From Chamaecrista fasciculata (taxonomy: Eukaryota; Streptophyta; Magnoliopsida; Fabales; Fabaceae): 64,000 nt of DNA. Numbering within the stretch: the first letter of the stretch is position 1; every line of letters begins with the position of its first letter. A model generated the notes under the pieces. That model saw nothing but the letters and a program-made list of their open reading frames with translations. It had not been told where the DNA came from and searched no databases. Made by a program: the position numbers and the translations under genes. Below are positions 1-12,645 of the stretch, in pieces. Location: positions 179,081 through 243,080 of the forward strand of contig QANZ01056315.1 of the NCBI GenBank assembly GCA_003254925.1, in the 5' to 3' direction.

Positions 1-823
1 TTTTTCCAAATTTTTTATATTTATTTATTTAAGTTATTTATTTATTATATATGATTTTTAACTTGTATATATTTATCAAAAAATTAATTTTGGACCACTT
101 TAATGATTTTTCAGTATTAAAAACATTTAATTTGATTTATTTGTTATAAAACTATTGATTTATTTGAGATTAAATATATATATTTTATGTATTTTTTAAT
201 GTACAATTAATAAAAATAAATATATATGTAATTTTCTACAATAAAAAAATGTTTTGTAAAAGAAAATATAAATATATATAATAAAAATAAAAAAGTTAAT
301 AATGAATATACACTGGGTCGAGCCGGGTTTAGGACACCCAAACCCGGGATCCCGCCCGATTTTTAACCCGACCTAATTTCAAAAAAGTGATCAGGGCGGA
401 TCAAGTATGTAACCCCTAATTTGGGAGCTATGTGCACGTTTTACAAGCTTTATGTGCACGTGGCGTGATTGTAAACGTCAGATCAATTGGACGGATGAAA
501 TGAGGTGAACTTTTGAAGAATTTCAGGCTTGAGAATTATAGGGGATCAGATTCTCCGTTTCCCTGTTCAAAATTGTCTGCTGATTTGAAAGTTTACCAAC
601 TCCAAATTTTCTAGCAAAAAAAAAAAAAGTCAAACTCAAATTTGAATCTATTTCAAACCTCTTAATTACATCATTGTTCACATAATTCGGAGTAATCAAT
701 TACATCATTGTTACTTATAATATGTGTATTATATATATAATAGCCCTTTGGAGAAGAGGAAGGTATCAAAGATAGATCAATCATATTACTGAACACTAGA
801 GTTGATTTGTAAAGTAGGAATCA
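1..823. other. 5' flank of the SDR gene
   Basis: No gene is seen here. The first 300 bases are AT-rich. Positions 308-400 carry a short GC-richer segment with repeated ACCCG/CGGG words, which looks like transposon debris. A TATA-like stretch lies at about 730-742, some 80-90 bases before the SDR start codon, and is a plausible core promoter. A 15-base word, aattacatcattgtt, occurs twice (664-678 and 698-712) around a 19-base unrelated spacer. Confidence 0.5.
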
Positions 824-3409
<2,586 letters not shown>

Positions 3410-3617
3410 TGACCATGTCTCGGCTGACGTGGCCATGATGATGTGGCACTTTGCTAAGTCGTATTAAATAAATGTTGAATACTATTAATAATAATAATCT
3501 TCGTAGCTTTTACTCAAGATCATCAAATATATAGTGGTGTATGTAGAAACTTAAGTAAAAATTCTAAGTTATGATATGAGTTTCATCATGATCGAGATGT
3601 AATAGAAGTTCTAGGTT

Positions 3618-3702
3618 TTAAAGTTCAACAATTGTGACGTGCAACAGTATTATTGTGACTGTACATTAAAGTTCAACAATTGTGACGTGCAACAGTATTA
3701 TT
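3618..3702. repeat. 37-bp duplication separated by an 11-bp filler
   Basis: An identical 37-base stretch occurs at 3618-3654 and 3666-3702, with gtgactgtaca between. It lies just downstream of the SDR gene. Confidence 0.85.
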
Positions 3703-3709
3703 CAAATCA

Positions 3710-4710
3710 GTCCCCGAATTTATCAAAATAGTTCAATATGTTAGACAAATTGGTCCTCTAATTAAATGAATAGATAATAAACCAAAGAATTTAGGGTATG
3801 GGATTTTAGGGTTTGGGGTTTTAGAGTTTGGGGTTTGAGGTTTTAGGTTTTAGGGTTTGGGGTTCAAGGTTCAGGGTTTGGGATTTTAGGGTTTGGGGTT
3901 TGGGGATTGATTTTGGGGTTTTAGAGTTTAGGGTATGGGATTTTAGGGTTTGGGGTTTGAGGTTGTAGAGTTTAGGGTTTAAGGTTTTAGGATTTGGGGT
4001 TTGGAATTTTAGGGTTTGGGGTTTGGGGTTTTACAATATAATTTAGGGTTTAAGGTTTTTGGATTTGGGGTTTGGGATTTTAGGGTTTGGGGTTTGGGAT
4101 TTTAGGGTTTAGGGTTTGGGGTTTTAGTTTTGGGTTTGGGGTTTGGGGTTCTAGGGTTTGAGGTTTTAGAGTTGAAGGACTAAATTGAAATGTTTAGAAG
4201 AATTTTGAGACACTTTACAATTTTAGGATTTTAGGGTTTTAGGGTTTATGGTTTAGGTTTTAGGGTTTGGGGTTTAGGATTTTAGGGTTTAGGGTTTGGG
4301 GTTTAGGGTTTGGGGTTTTAAATACTTTTAAGGACTAAACTGGAATGTTTGGAAGAGTTTTGGGACATTTTACAATTTTATTTTGAGAATTTGGGACTAA
4401 AATGAATGAAGATGATGAAAAAGAGGGGAAATTGAGAATAATGAGATAAAAATTTTACTCAGGGACCTATTTGTATTTTGAATGAAATATTTTTTTTATT
4501 ATTAATGCTGATGTGGCAAACACAGTTGGCTTTTTTTTTTTTTTTTTTTTTNTCAGTTTTCCAACACTTAGCGTGCCATGTCAGCAGTTAACAGCTTCGG
4601 GGACCAATTTGGCTAACGTTAGTAAAATTCGGGGACCTATTTGTCAATTTCCATAAATCAGGGACCAATTTGTCAGCGACCCAATAATCCAGGGACTAAT
4701 TTGGGAGTTT
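3710..4710. repeat. Dispersed repeat with internal degenerate telomere-like tract
   Basis: Positions 3785-4325 are a long degenerate array of TTTAGGG, TTTGGGG and TTTTAGGG words, a plant-telomere-like motif on the plus strand. It is interrupted at about 4170-4220 by unit sequence ('ggactaaattgaaatg'). The flanks (about 3710-3780 and 4320-4710) contain 'gggacc.atttg' and 'gggactaaaatgaatgaagatgatg'. The same flank words surround telomere-like tracts at 11.3-11.6 kb and 26.6-27.0 kb, so this is a dispersed repeat family and not a chromosome end. One ambiguous base sits in a poly-T run at 4552. Confidence 0.7.
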
Positions 4711-5908
4711 ACTCGTGATTGATTAATAGGACCAGTACAAATTTATGGACCAAATTGTATTCTTAAAAATAATTCCAATATTATTTTCATTTTGGCCCTT
4801 TATCTCATCCACTTGGATTGACTTCTAACCCTTCATCCAAAATTTTCTCATTCTCACGCTTTCCAATAGCATATCACACTTTCCAATATCATCTCATCTC
4901 AATATCATTCCAATCAAACCACACCCAAACACCTATCATCTCATCTCATTATCTCCATCTCATCTCATTATTTCCTACCATTTTTACCCCTATACAAATT
5001 AAAAAAATCCATAAACCTATTTCAACCAACCACAATCATTACATACCCTTTTATATAATTTCACACCCTATTTAACATCATTTTTTCTAAAATCACCCAA
5101 ACACCAATACATCATTTCATCTCATCCAATTCAAACTTAATCTCATCCCATCCCATAAACTTGACTTGGATTGAAATAGTATGGCCCCCAAATCCCCTTT
5201 TTGAGCTAACTCGAGAGGAGTATTTACAATGTTTCTCTAACCCTAATCCCCTTTTTGAGCTATTCTAATTCGAGCAAGATTCTCATTATCAACAAAGATT
5301 ACAAAATCTGACTTTAAAATTCAAAAGTGAGAATCTGCGCTTATGTCTTGGGCAAGACTTGTGCTGCACGAAAATATCTCTTGATTTTGAGATCTTGAAA
5401 TTGGATCTTCTTGATTTGAGACATCTTTGAGATTGAAATCTGATCTACAAGATCAATTGAAGATAATATAAACGTATACCTTAAATTTAAAAGATATAAT
5501 ATTCACAAAATATTAAATTTAAATTTGAACTTACGTTAAAAGGAAAAATCAAATAATTAAGATATATTAAGATAAATTAATAATTATCTTTTCAAAATAG
5601 ACAAAATAACAGACTTATGAGACAAATTTGCCGGTTAATGTAAAATTTGATGACAAAATCACTATTTTTGCCTTTGTTTCTTTTTCTCACTCCAAGCCCG
5701 AACCTAAAGTTTGTATTGAAAGTAACCTATCAAGAGATAATAGAAGAAAGATTTGCTTGAATCAAATAATCAATGCCAAATCTTTACAATTAATCCTGCA
5801 ACTCTAGCCGATCCATTATTCCTTTTTAGAAACCCTAATTTCTCTCTTCTTCTCACTCCAAGCCTGAACCTCGGAATATGGCAGTATGGCACTCACATTC
5901 TACTGATT
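4711..5908. other. Intergenic region upstream of the NLR gene
   Basis: No convincing gene is seen. Positions 4800-5165 are C/T/A-rich with many 'catctcatct' words and contain only an accidental low-complexity frame. Positions 5170-5700 are AT-rich. The segment 5700-5908 is the likely promoter and 5' leader of the NLR gene. It has two related words, 'ctcactccaagcc.gaacct' (about 5687-5705 and 5853-5871), suggesting a small leader duplication. Confidence 0.45.
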
Positions 5909-5941
5909 ATGAGTGAAGTAGCGATTGAGGGTGAGAAATAG
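5909..5941 (+). promoter_or_regulatory. Upstream ORF (10 codons) in the NLR leader
   Basis: ATG at 5909 opens MSEVAIEGEK and stops at 5939-5941, 11 bases before the NLR start at 5953. The wording resembles the usual N-terminus of CC-NB-LRR proteins (M-x-E-V-A-I-E). It may therefore be the remnant of a lost N-terminal coding segment, or a leader uORF that dampens NLR translation. Both readings are inference. Confidence 0.4.
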
Positions 5942-5952
5942 GAGGAAGAAGC

Positions 5953-8517
5953 ATGATGGAACATATAGTATGGACATTGGAACACGAGGAAGCAGATTTG
6001 CCAAAGGGATTGGTGAAAGAGTTGAAGCGACTGGACGAAAACGTGAGGAAGCTAATATCGTATGTGATGGAATTTGAGGAGAGAGGGAATAAAGAGCGTA
6101 TTGTGAAGCAGATTAGAGACCTAGTGGAGAAAGCAGAGGACGCTATCGACACCTTCATTCTAAAGAGAAAGAAGAACCCTATGATGAAAAAGGAACTTGG
6201 AGGTTTATCATGCCACCACCGTGAAGTGAAAAAGTGGATCCAGTGCCTCAACACGATCATTGAAGACATGTACGGGGAGAGAGAGATCTACTCCAGACGA
6301 AGAGGAAGAAGCCCATTGGAGGATCAAACTTGTTGTTCTTCATCGACATCGTGGATGATTGAGGAACACCTTGTTTTGGGCCTGGAAGATGACACGGAGA
6401 AAGTAATTGAGCTGCTGCTGAGAGAGGAGGAGAAATTAGAAGTTGTTTCCATCACTGGCATGCCCTGTCTAGGTAAGACAACCCTCGCCACCAAAATCTA
6501 TCATGATCCTAGGGTTAAGCTTAATTTCAATTTTAGGGTATGGGTTCATGTATCTCAAAATTACGATATTCGGAAACTGTATAAGTCCATTTTTAGATTT
6601 TTGAATGTGTCTAGTGTTGAGATTGAGGATGAGGAGGAGGAGGGGTTTGATTTGAAGGACAAGATTAGGCATATCCTTCAGAACCAGAGGTTCCTCCTTG
6701 TGATGGATGATGTGTGGGATCATCATGTTGTGGAGAAGGTAAAACTTGCTCTTCCTGAAAACTCGAATAAATGTAGAATTCTCATTACCAGCCGCATCCA
6801 ATCGGTGATGATGAGTGGTCCTCAAACTACACAATACAAACTGCCTCTTCTTAGCTTGGAGGAGAGTTGGCAACTCTTCTCTGAGGAGGTTTTTCGAGGT
6901 GAAAAATGTCGTCCAGAAATGTTAGAGACTGCAAGAAAACTTGTTGAACGATGTAGTGGTTTACCCCTTTCTCTTGTGACACTGGGCAGCATTTTAGCTC
7001 AAAAAGAAAGGGATTTCAGAACCTGGGAAGAAGTGTTAAAGGAAATGGATTGGGACCTACCCCATCTTCACCACCAAACAAACCCTTTGCATATACTGGC
7101 CTCTAGCTTCAACAGTTTATCCTGGACCCTCAAACCCTGCTTTCTCTACTTGCTTATTTTCCCTGACAACTTTGACATACCAATCAGACAATTGATCCAA
7201 CTCTGGCTTGCTGAGGGCTTTATTCAAGTTGAGCAACCTGCACATGGTGGCAAAACTGCCGAGGATGTTGCCGAGGAATACTTGGCGGAACTGATTGATC
7301 GAAGCCTCCTTCTCTTGTCAACCAATAGAACAGATGGGGGTGTCAAAACTTGTCGCCTCCATCATCTGTTCAGGGTCTTGTGTATAAAAGAGAGCTACAA
7401 GATCAATTATTTTGTTCAGCTTTGTATACGCATCAAAATTTTCTCCAACGAATGGAGACCGAGAAGGCTGTCTCTCCATTGTCCCACTCCTTTCTTCATT
7501 TCTCTTAACCCACCCGACCCCGAAGAACCTTCATGTCTCCGTTCTTTGCATTTCTATGGAGAAGGCCCGTTTTCCATCGAGCAAGGCCACTGGGGGTGGC
7601 TTTACCAAAGCTTCAGGCTGATCCGGGTTCTCAACTTGGGTCACGTGCATCTCAAAGCCATTCCAGATTCCATTAAGAATTTAATCTTCCTAAGGTATCT
7701 CAGAATTGAAAGCACAAAACTGAAGATGGTTCCATGTTCCATAGTTAATCTTGTACGTCTGCAAACGCTTGACTTGAGATACTCTTTCCTTCATCATTTG
7801 CCTGCTGAGATATGGAAACTGCAACAACTGCGTCACATCTATGTGTATACCCATGTGCCTCTCAGTTTGCCCAAATCTTGGAAATCAAACAAGGCAAAAG
7901 TTGCAGCCAGCCTTCAAGGCCTCTCCACTGTGGCTTTAGATGAAACTATAGCAGAATTAATCAAAGGAACTTTCTTTCCCAATTTAAGAAAATTAGGTAT
8001 AAGGTGTGTACCTGATAGCAAGTGTGACCCACACAAAGCTTTGGCTCATCTCTGCAATTTCATGCATCTTCGAACACTTAAGTTTTTGGGAAACTTTGTG
8101 CTTCCAAGCAGCCCTCAAGCATTTCCATGCAACCTCTCCAAGATAACCTTAAAGTTCACACAATCCTTGAATTCCGATGATGCCACTATTACATTACTGT
8201 CAAGACTTCCAAAACTCCAGGTGCTGAAGTTACTGGTACTAGATTATGATGCTACTAACTGTAAAACATTGGGATTCTATTGTGATTCTAGTGGGTTTCC
8301 CCAACTTGAATGCCTTCAGATGACCAGACTGCACATTCAAAGGCACGACATCAAAGAGGACGCAATGCCTTGCCTTAAAAACTGTAGCATCAAGTACTGC
8401 ACATTCTTATCTGATGTTAACTCACAACAGCGCCAAGTTCTCGACGCCTCCTCATCATTGGTAGAAAAACTCCATAAATTTCTGCAAAAGAATGGTGGTC
8501 ATCTGGATATCCATTAA
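5953..8517 (+). CDS. CC-NB-LRR disease resistance protein (RPP13/R1A-like), single exon, 854 aa
   Basis: Intracellular immune receptor of the coiled-coil NLR class. Residues 1-130 are an Rx-N-like helical region with the EDVID-type motif AEDAIDTF (61-68). NB-ARC follows: P-loop GMPCLGKTTLA (169-179), kinase-2 FLLVMDDVWD (247-256), RNBS-B RILITSR (275-281), GLPL (336-339), RNBS-D CFLYLLIFPDNF (396-407). The MHD position reads LHH (469-471) in place of xHD. Residues from about 540 to 850 hold irregular LRRs (for example LRYLRIE, LQTLDLRY, LRKLGIR). It is a single exon, as is common for this clade. The N-terminus is about 20 residues shorter than typical members and starts MMEHIVW. The frame is closed by TGA at 5932-5934 just upstream, so no longer start is possible in this frame. 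An NLR relic lies 2 kb downstream and a RIN2/3 homologue 4 kb downstream. The gene is intact and probably functional, but the shortened N-terminus and altered MHD motif leave that open. Confidence 0.93.
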   Translation: MMEHIVWTLEHEEADLPKGLVKELKRLDENVRKLISYVMEFEERGNKERIVKQIRDLVEKAEDAIDTFILKRKKNPMMKKELGGLSCHHREVKKWIQCLNTIIEDMYGEREIYSRRRGRSPLEDQTCCSSSTSWMIEEHLVLGLEDDTEKVIELLLREEEKLEVVSITGMPCLGKTTLATKIYHDPRVKLNFNFRVWVHVSQNYDIRKLYKSIFRFLNVSSVEIEDEEEEGFDLKDKIRHILQNQRFLLVMDDVWDHHVVEKVKLALPENSNKCRILITSRIQSVMMSGPQTTQYKLPLLSLEESWQLFSEEVFRGEKCRPEMLETARKLVERCSGLPLSLVTLGSILAQKERDFRTWEEVLKEMDWDLPHLHHQTNPLHILASSFNSLSWTLKPCFLYLLIFPDNFDIPIRQLIQLWLAEGFIQVEQPAHGGKTAEDVAEEYLAELIDRSLLLLSTNRTDGGVKTCRLHHLFRVLCIKESYKINYFVQLCIRIKIFSNEWRPRRLSLHCPTPFFISLNPPDPEEPSCLRSLHFYGEGPFSIEQGHWGWLYQSFRLIRVLNLGHVHLKAIPDSIKNLIFLRYLRIESTKLKMVPCSIVNLVRLQTLDLRYSFLHHLPAEIWKLQQLRHIYVYTHVPLSLPKSWKSNKAKVAASLQGLSTVALDETIAELIKGTFFPNLRKLGIRCVPDSKCDPHKALAHLCNFMHLRTLKFLGNFVLPSSPQAFPCNLSKITLKFTQSLNSDDATITLLSRLPKLQVLKLLVLDYDATNCKTLGFYCDSSGFPQLECLQMTRLHIQRHDIKEDAMPCLKNCSIKYCTFLSDVNSQQRQVLDASSSLVEKLHKFLQKNGGHLDIH

Positions 8518-9223
8518 TTGATACATGTTTATGTGTCTTTTAATTTCATTTACTTTTATGTTATATCTGTTTTTGTGTTTCAATAACGATTCTGGGGTTT
8601 GTTCTTTTTTGGACCACGATGAAGAACTTTTCAGGACTTATGATTGTAGTGTTTCCCTACTTTTCCTCCCGATTGATTGTTATTCACAGTCTTTTGTATA
8701 TATTGTCCAGTTGAACGGTTTCTGATGTAATAAGAAAGTAAAGCCCCTTTGTTGGACTATGAAACCAAGTTGTACTTGTATGCACGTATTGAAAGAAAAG
8801 TGCATCAGCAACTTTTGCACACTTTGTATAACATGTTGAAATGTGAAGTCTTAATGCGAAGATCTGTGTGTGTCTGTGTGTTAAACATCCAATTCCAAAC
8901 ACATTTACAGGAAAATCTGTGTAATTTGCATGCTCGAACTCTGTTATGTAAGGTTTTAAAATCTCTTCTGTATCAAAACATAGGAATCAACCTTCAATAT
9001 TCATCCCGATACATCATTCTGATTCTCAAGAGTCAAAATATCAACCTTCAATTTACTTGATATAAATATGAATATCCAAGATATCTATAGACTATAGTTA
9101 GTAACCTGCCATTCAAGGTACCGTGTCATTTAGGATAATTCAGAAATCAGAATACATCTCAAATCAAACGTCCTTTACCATTATTAGCTTTAAAATACCA
9201 CTTCTATTATTTCTTCGGAATAA
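8518..9223. other. 3' flank of the NLR gene
   Basis: This is probably the NLR 3' UTR and spacer, T-rich with possible polyadenylation words (aataag at about 8729). No conserved coding sequence is visible. The small open frames here have no family features. Confidence 0.4.
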
Positions 9224-9788
9224 CAATTGTCATATAAAGATACATTTCATGATATTCACAATACTATATAGCTCGTTAGTAAAGCAATTCGTACAATTAG
9301 TCTCTTCTATAGTTTCTATGTATTGTTCACTTGCCTCATTGGTGAAAGTGAAGCAAGGAACAAACAGCTTGGAAGGATGATAATGGTTTTTGTCAGGTAT
9401 TATGAAAAACTTATTAATTCTATAGACAATAAATATAAGAACAAATATCAGAAAGGAATTCACCCAACTTGGCATCATCCACTACAACTACTTTCATTGA
9501 TCTAAGAAAAATAGGAAGAAACAAAACCTATATTTTTTGCTATTACTTTTTAGTACAACAGGTTACATGTGCCGACTCTATATGCCTAAGTATTTCCGTT
9601 GGAGAAAAGTTGCAAACATCATGGATTCCTCATATACTTGGATGTGCAAAACAATATAAGCATACATCACATTTGCAGAAGATTATTCATTGTAATTGAC
9701 ACGGAATTATTTCGCTACAAGTCCTGCAGTATCTCTCCTGCTTTATATTCTAATACAAGCAATCCTCAGACTATAAACAAATATATCA
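9224..9788 (-). pseudogene. Duplicated terminal exon and 3' flank of the RIN2/3-like gene
   Basis: This segment aligns base for base, with scattered differences, to 12071-12645, which contains the last exon of the neighbouring RIN2/3-like gene. On the minus strand the copy keeps a canonical acceptor (ctgcag) followed by coding for D-L-stop-R-N-N-S-V-S-I-T-M-N-N-L-L-Q-M-stop (about 9670-9726). This is the conserved CUE tail of RIN2/3, but with TAG at the third codon. No upstream exons accompany it, so it is a partial duplicate. It lacks the 17-base insertion seen at 12155-12171 in the other copy, so it serves as an empty site. Confidence 0.78.
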
Positions 9789-10581
9789 GTGGTGGGAACA
9801 ACTATTAAGAGTCTGTTGGGAACAAAATAATTTTCTTTGTGAATAACTATCAAGAGTCTTGGACTCTTGGTAATGTATGTTTCAGTTTTTACATAGATTA
9901 GTAATATTCAGTTTAGTGCCGTAACATTTTAACTCGTCTAAATGTACATATTCAACTCTAATCTTCGGTTCTCGTCAAAAACAAAACTCTAATCTTTGGC
10001 CCAAAACAAAAACTCCAATATTTGTTAGTTGGGTCATGTTATCATGTTATTTTTGTGGTCCAAAGTCTCGATGCCCTATTACTCTAACCAATAACCATTT
10101 TGCAATGGATCAATCAGAAAAAAAAAAAAAAAGAAACACTTGTTCCAATCTGCAACCATTTTTGTTTCTTTTTATTTTCAGCCTTGAAATAATTGCCAAT
10201 ACTCTCCACTTGTATTAGAATGAGTTAGAAATATATATAGCCAAAGATCAAATATATATAGATAGGACTATGGAGAAACTTCAGGAAGATGAAAGACCAT
10301 TAGGCATGCATTTCGTATCATAAATACAAATGAGTTTTTGTCGTCAAAATTTTTTATTCAAATTTAATTCATTTTTGTAATTCTTTAACTATTATCTTTA
10401 TGAATTCATAATGTTGACTCCTAAAGGTTAAGTTAATAATCCCCAAAGTTATAAAAAATGTTAATTTGGGAATGAACTCTTAAGTAGCAGTTCTTTATTT
10501 TGAAAGAGTTCGTAGTCTACTAGTACACCATGAAAACATAGAAAATAGTTGGAGGTGATTTATCACAACAAAAACTAGGAG
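9789..10581. other. Spacer with short repeats
   Basis: No gene is seen. Positions 9789-9819 duplicate 10743-10773 inside the NLR relic (31 bases, wording gtggtgggaacaac onward). The duplicated terminal-exon block is therefore joined directly to an NLR-relic fragment, marking a recombination junction. The 15-base word aactctaatctt.gg occurs at 9954-9968 and 9985-9999 around a 16-base A-rich insert. Confidence 0.5.
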
Positions 10582-10965
10582 ATGATTGTGGAAGAGTACT
10601 TGAATTAGTTAATAGGCAGATGCTTAATCCAAGCCACCACGACGGGCGTGTGAAGACATGCCGGATCCATAATGTTCTGCTTGATCTGTGCCAGAGTGAA
10701 AAACAAGATTTTTACGAAGTTCGTAAAGAATCTAATCTAAATGTGGTGGGAACAACTATTAAGAGTCTGTTGGAACCCAGACATATGGTATAGATGAAAC
10801 TCGGTAAAAAATGCTTCAGAAAATCATTGATCTGGCGCAAATACTTTATCTTGGAAATGTACAATTTGAGTCATTTACTAAGGACATCAACCAAGTGATT
10901 ATTTGAAGTATGTGAAGCTGAAAGTTGTAGCAATTAAAGTGCTAGGTGAATCTATAGATATCTAA
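10582..10965 (+). pseudogene. NLR relic (ARC2/MHD region and first LRR)
   Basis: After one frameshift near 10605, translation gives ELVNRQMLNPS, GRVKTCRIHNVLLDLCQSE and QDFYEVRKESNLN. This is recognisably the winged-helix/MHD segment and its downstream linker in the R1A/RPP13-like NLR clade; the intact neighbour reads GVKTCRLHHLFRVLC. A stop follows at about 10790. A decayed LRR-like piece (LYLGNVQFESF, then LKYVKLKV in another frame) lies at 10830-10965. No P-loop or coiled-coil part is present. It is a truncated, multiply broken relic. The MHD position reads IHN. Confidence 0.8.
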
Positions 10966-11119
10966 TAATTTTTTAACGAAAAAAGATTATGTGATCTAAC
11001 ATTATTTTGATCAATTTAAAACTACAATTGACATTAATTTAACATTTTTTTAATATAAATTGATATTAATCTTTGTCATTTTTCTTTCTTTTTTCTTTCC
11101 CATTCTCTATTTAGAACAA

Positions 11120-12060
11120 AAACTTTACGGAAAGATGTTATGAGATGTTGTCTAACGAATGCTGATGTGTCTCGTTATGTGTTGACGTGGCCTTTAACTG
11201 CCACGTCAGCACCCGTTATATCCAAAAAAAACGTGCCACATGTGTAATATTAAGCCACATCAGCATATATATTAAAAAAAAATCTGATTTGAGCAAATAG
11301 GTCCCTGGCCACATTCTTATTTCATTATTCTCGATTTTCCTTCCTTTTCATCATCTTCATTCCTTTTAGTCCAAAATCCTCAAAATAAAATTGTTAAGTG
11401 TCCCAAAACTCTTTCAAACATTCTAATTTAGTTCTTAATTTAAGAATCTTTCAGGGACTAAATTGATACGCAAGGACTAAATTGAAATAAAAAAATATTA
11501 AAAATCCCAAACCCTAAAACCCTAAATTCCTAAAACCTAAAACCCTAAATTCTAAACCCTAAACCCCCAAACCCTAATCCCTAATCCCTAAATCAATTTT
11601 ATTCATCATCATCAATAATCTGGAAAAAAAAATACCCATCTCAGATAATCATCATCTTCTTCCTTCCTCCTCCCATATTATCGACGAAGAACAACAACGG
11701 CAATGAAACCCTAGACAACGAAACTCATTCAATCGATTCCAGATACAGAGAAGAACAACAACGATTTCAATTTCGAAAATCCCTAATCTTATTCTTCACT
11801 TTGATTTCATTTTGGCTTTATTGTTGTGAGGATGAGGACGACAAAATGATGATGAAAACGGGAGGATTTCGCTTCAATGATGATGAAGACAATGATGAGA
11901 TATGGAAAATTTCGCTTCAATTTTCTACACAAAGAGGAAGATGATGATGATTAGGGATTAGGATGATTAGGGATGATGATAATTTCGCTTTCAATTTCAC
12001 TTCAAATCGTCGATTTCAGTGTTTTGTGGAAAGATGAGTTGAATGGAAGATGAAGATAAA
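11120..12060. repeat. Second copy of the telomere-like-tract repeat family (inverted)
   Basis: Positions 11490-11590 hold CCCTAAA/ACCCTAA words, the complement of the tract at 3.8-4.3 kb. The flanks include 'tttcatcatcttcattc', 'gtgtcccaaaactcttt' and 'agggactaaattga', which match the complement of 26.6-27.0 kb. Positions 11640-12060 contain 'gatgatgaag' rich sequence like the internal part of the 25.4-27.3 kb element. There is no credible gene. Confidence 0.65.
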
Positions 12061-12070
12061 ACAATTCGTG

Positions 12071-12645
12071 CAACTGTCATATAAAGATACATTTCATGAT
12101 ATTCATAATTCTATAGCTCGTTAGTAAAACAATTCGTACAATTAGTCTCTTCCATTTCAGTCCAAAAAAAAAGTCTCTTCCATAGTTCTATGTATTGTTC
12201 ACTTGCTCATGAGCAGAACTGCACTTGCCTCATTGGTAAAAGTGAAGCAAGGAACAAAAAGCTTGGAAGGACGACTTATTAATTCTATAGACAATAAATA
12301 TAATAACAAATATCAGAAAGGAACTTACCCAACTTGACATCATCCACTACAACTACTTTCATTGATCTAAGAAAAATAGGAAGAAACAAAACCTATATTT
12401 ATTGCTATTACTTTTTAGTACAACAGATTACATGTGCCGGCTCTATATACAGTAAAATATAGCCTAAGGATTTCCGTCGAGAAAAGTTGCAAATATACTT
12501 GGATGTGCAAAACAATATAATCTTACATCACATTTGCAGCAGATTATTCACTGTAACTGACAGAATTTGTCCGCTGCAAGTCTTGCAGTATCTCTCATGC
12601 TTTAGATTCTAATACAAGCAATCCTCAGACTATAAACAAAAATAT
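12071..12645 (-). repeat. Segmental duplicate containing the RIN2/3 terminal exon
   Basis: Direct duplicate of 9224-9788, with the two copies about 2.85 kb apart. The block covers the last coding exon (12528-12581) and the 3' flank of the minus-strand E3 ligase gene. An insertion in this copy (12155-12171, tttcagtcc plus A8) is flanked by agtctcttcca on both sides. Confidence 0.85.

Noticed and set aside
3785..4325. Chromosome end or true telomere
   Set aside because: The TTTAGGG words are degenerate, flanked on both sides by unique genes, and recur inside a dispersed repeat family at 11.5 and 26.6 kb.
4818..5075. 85-codon frame rich in I, S, H and P
   Set aside because: It comes from low-complexity catctcat-type sequence. 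It has no conserved features and no ATG-proximal promoter signals.
6469..6873. Antisense 134-codon frame inside the NLR gene
   Set aside because: It is a shadow of the strongly supported plus-strand NB-ARC coding sequence and has no family features.
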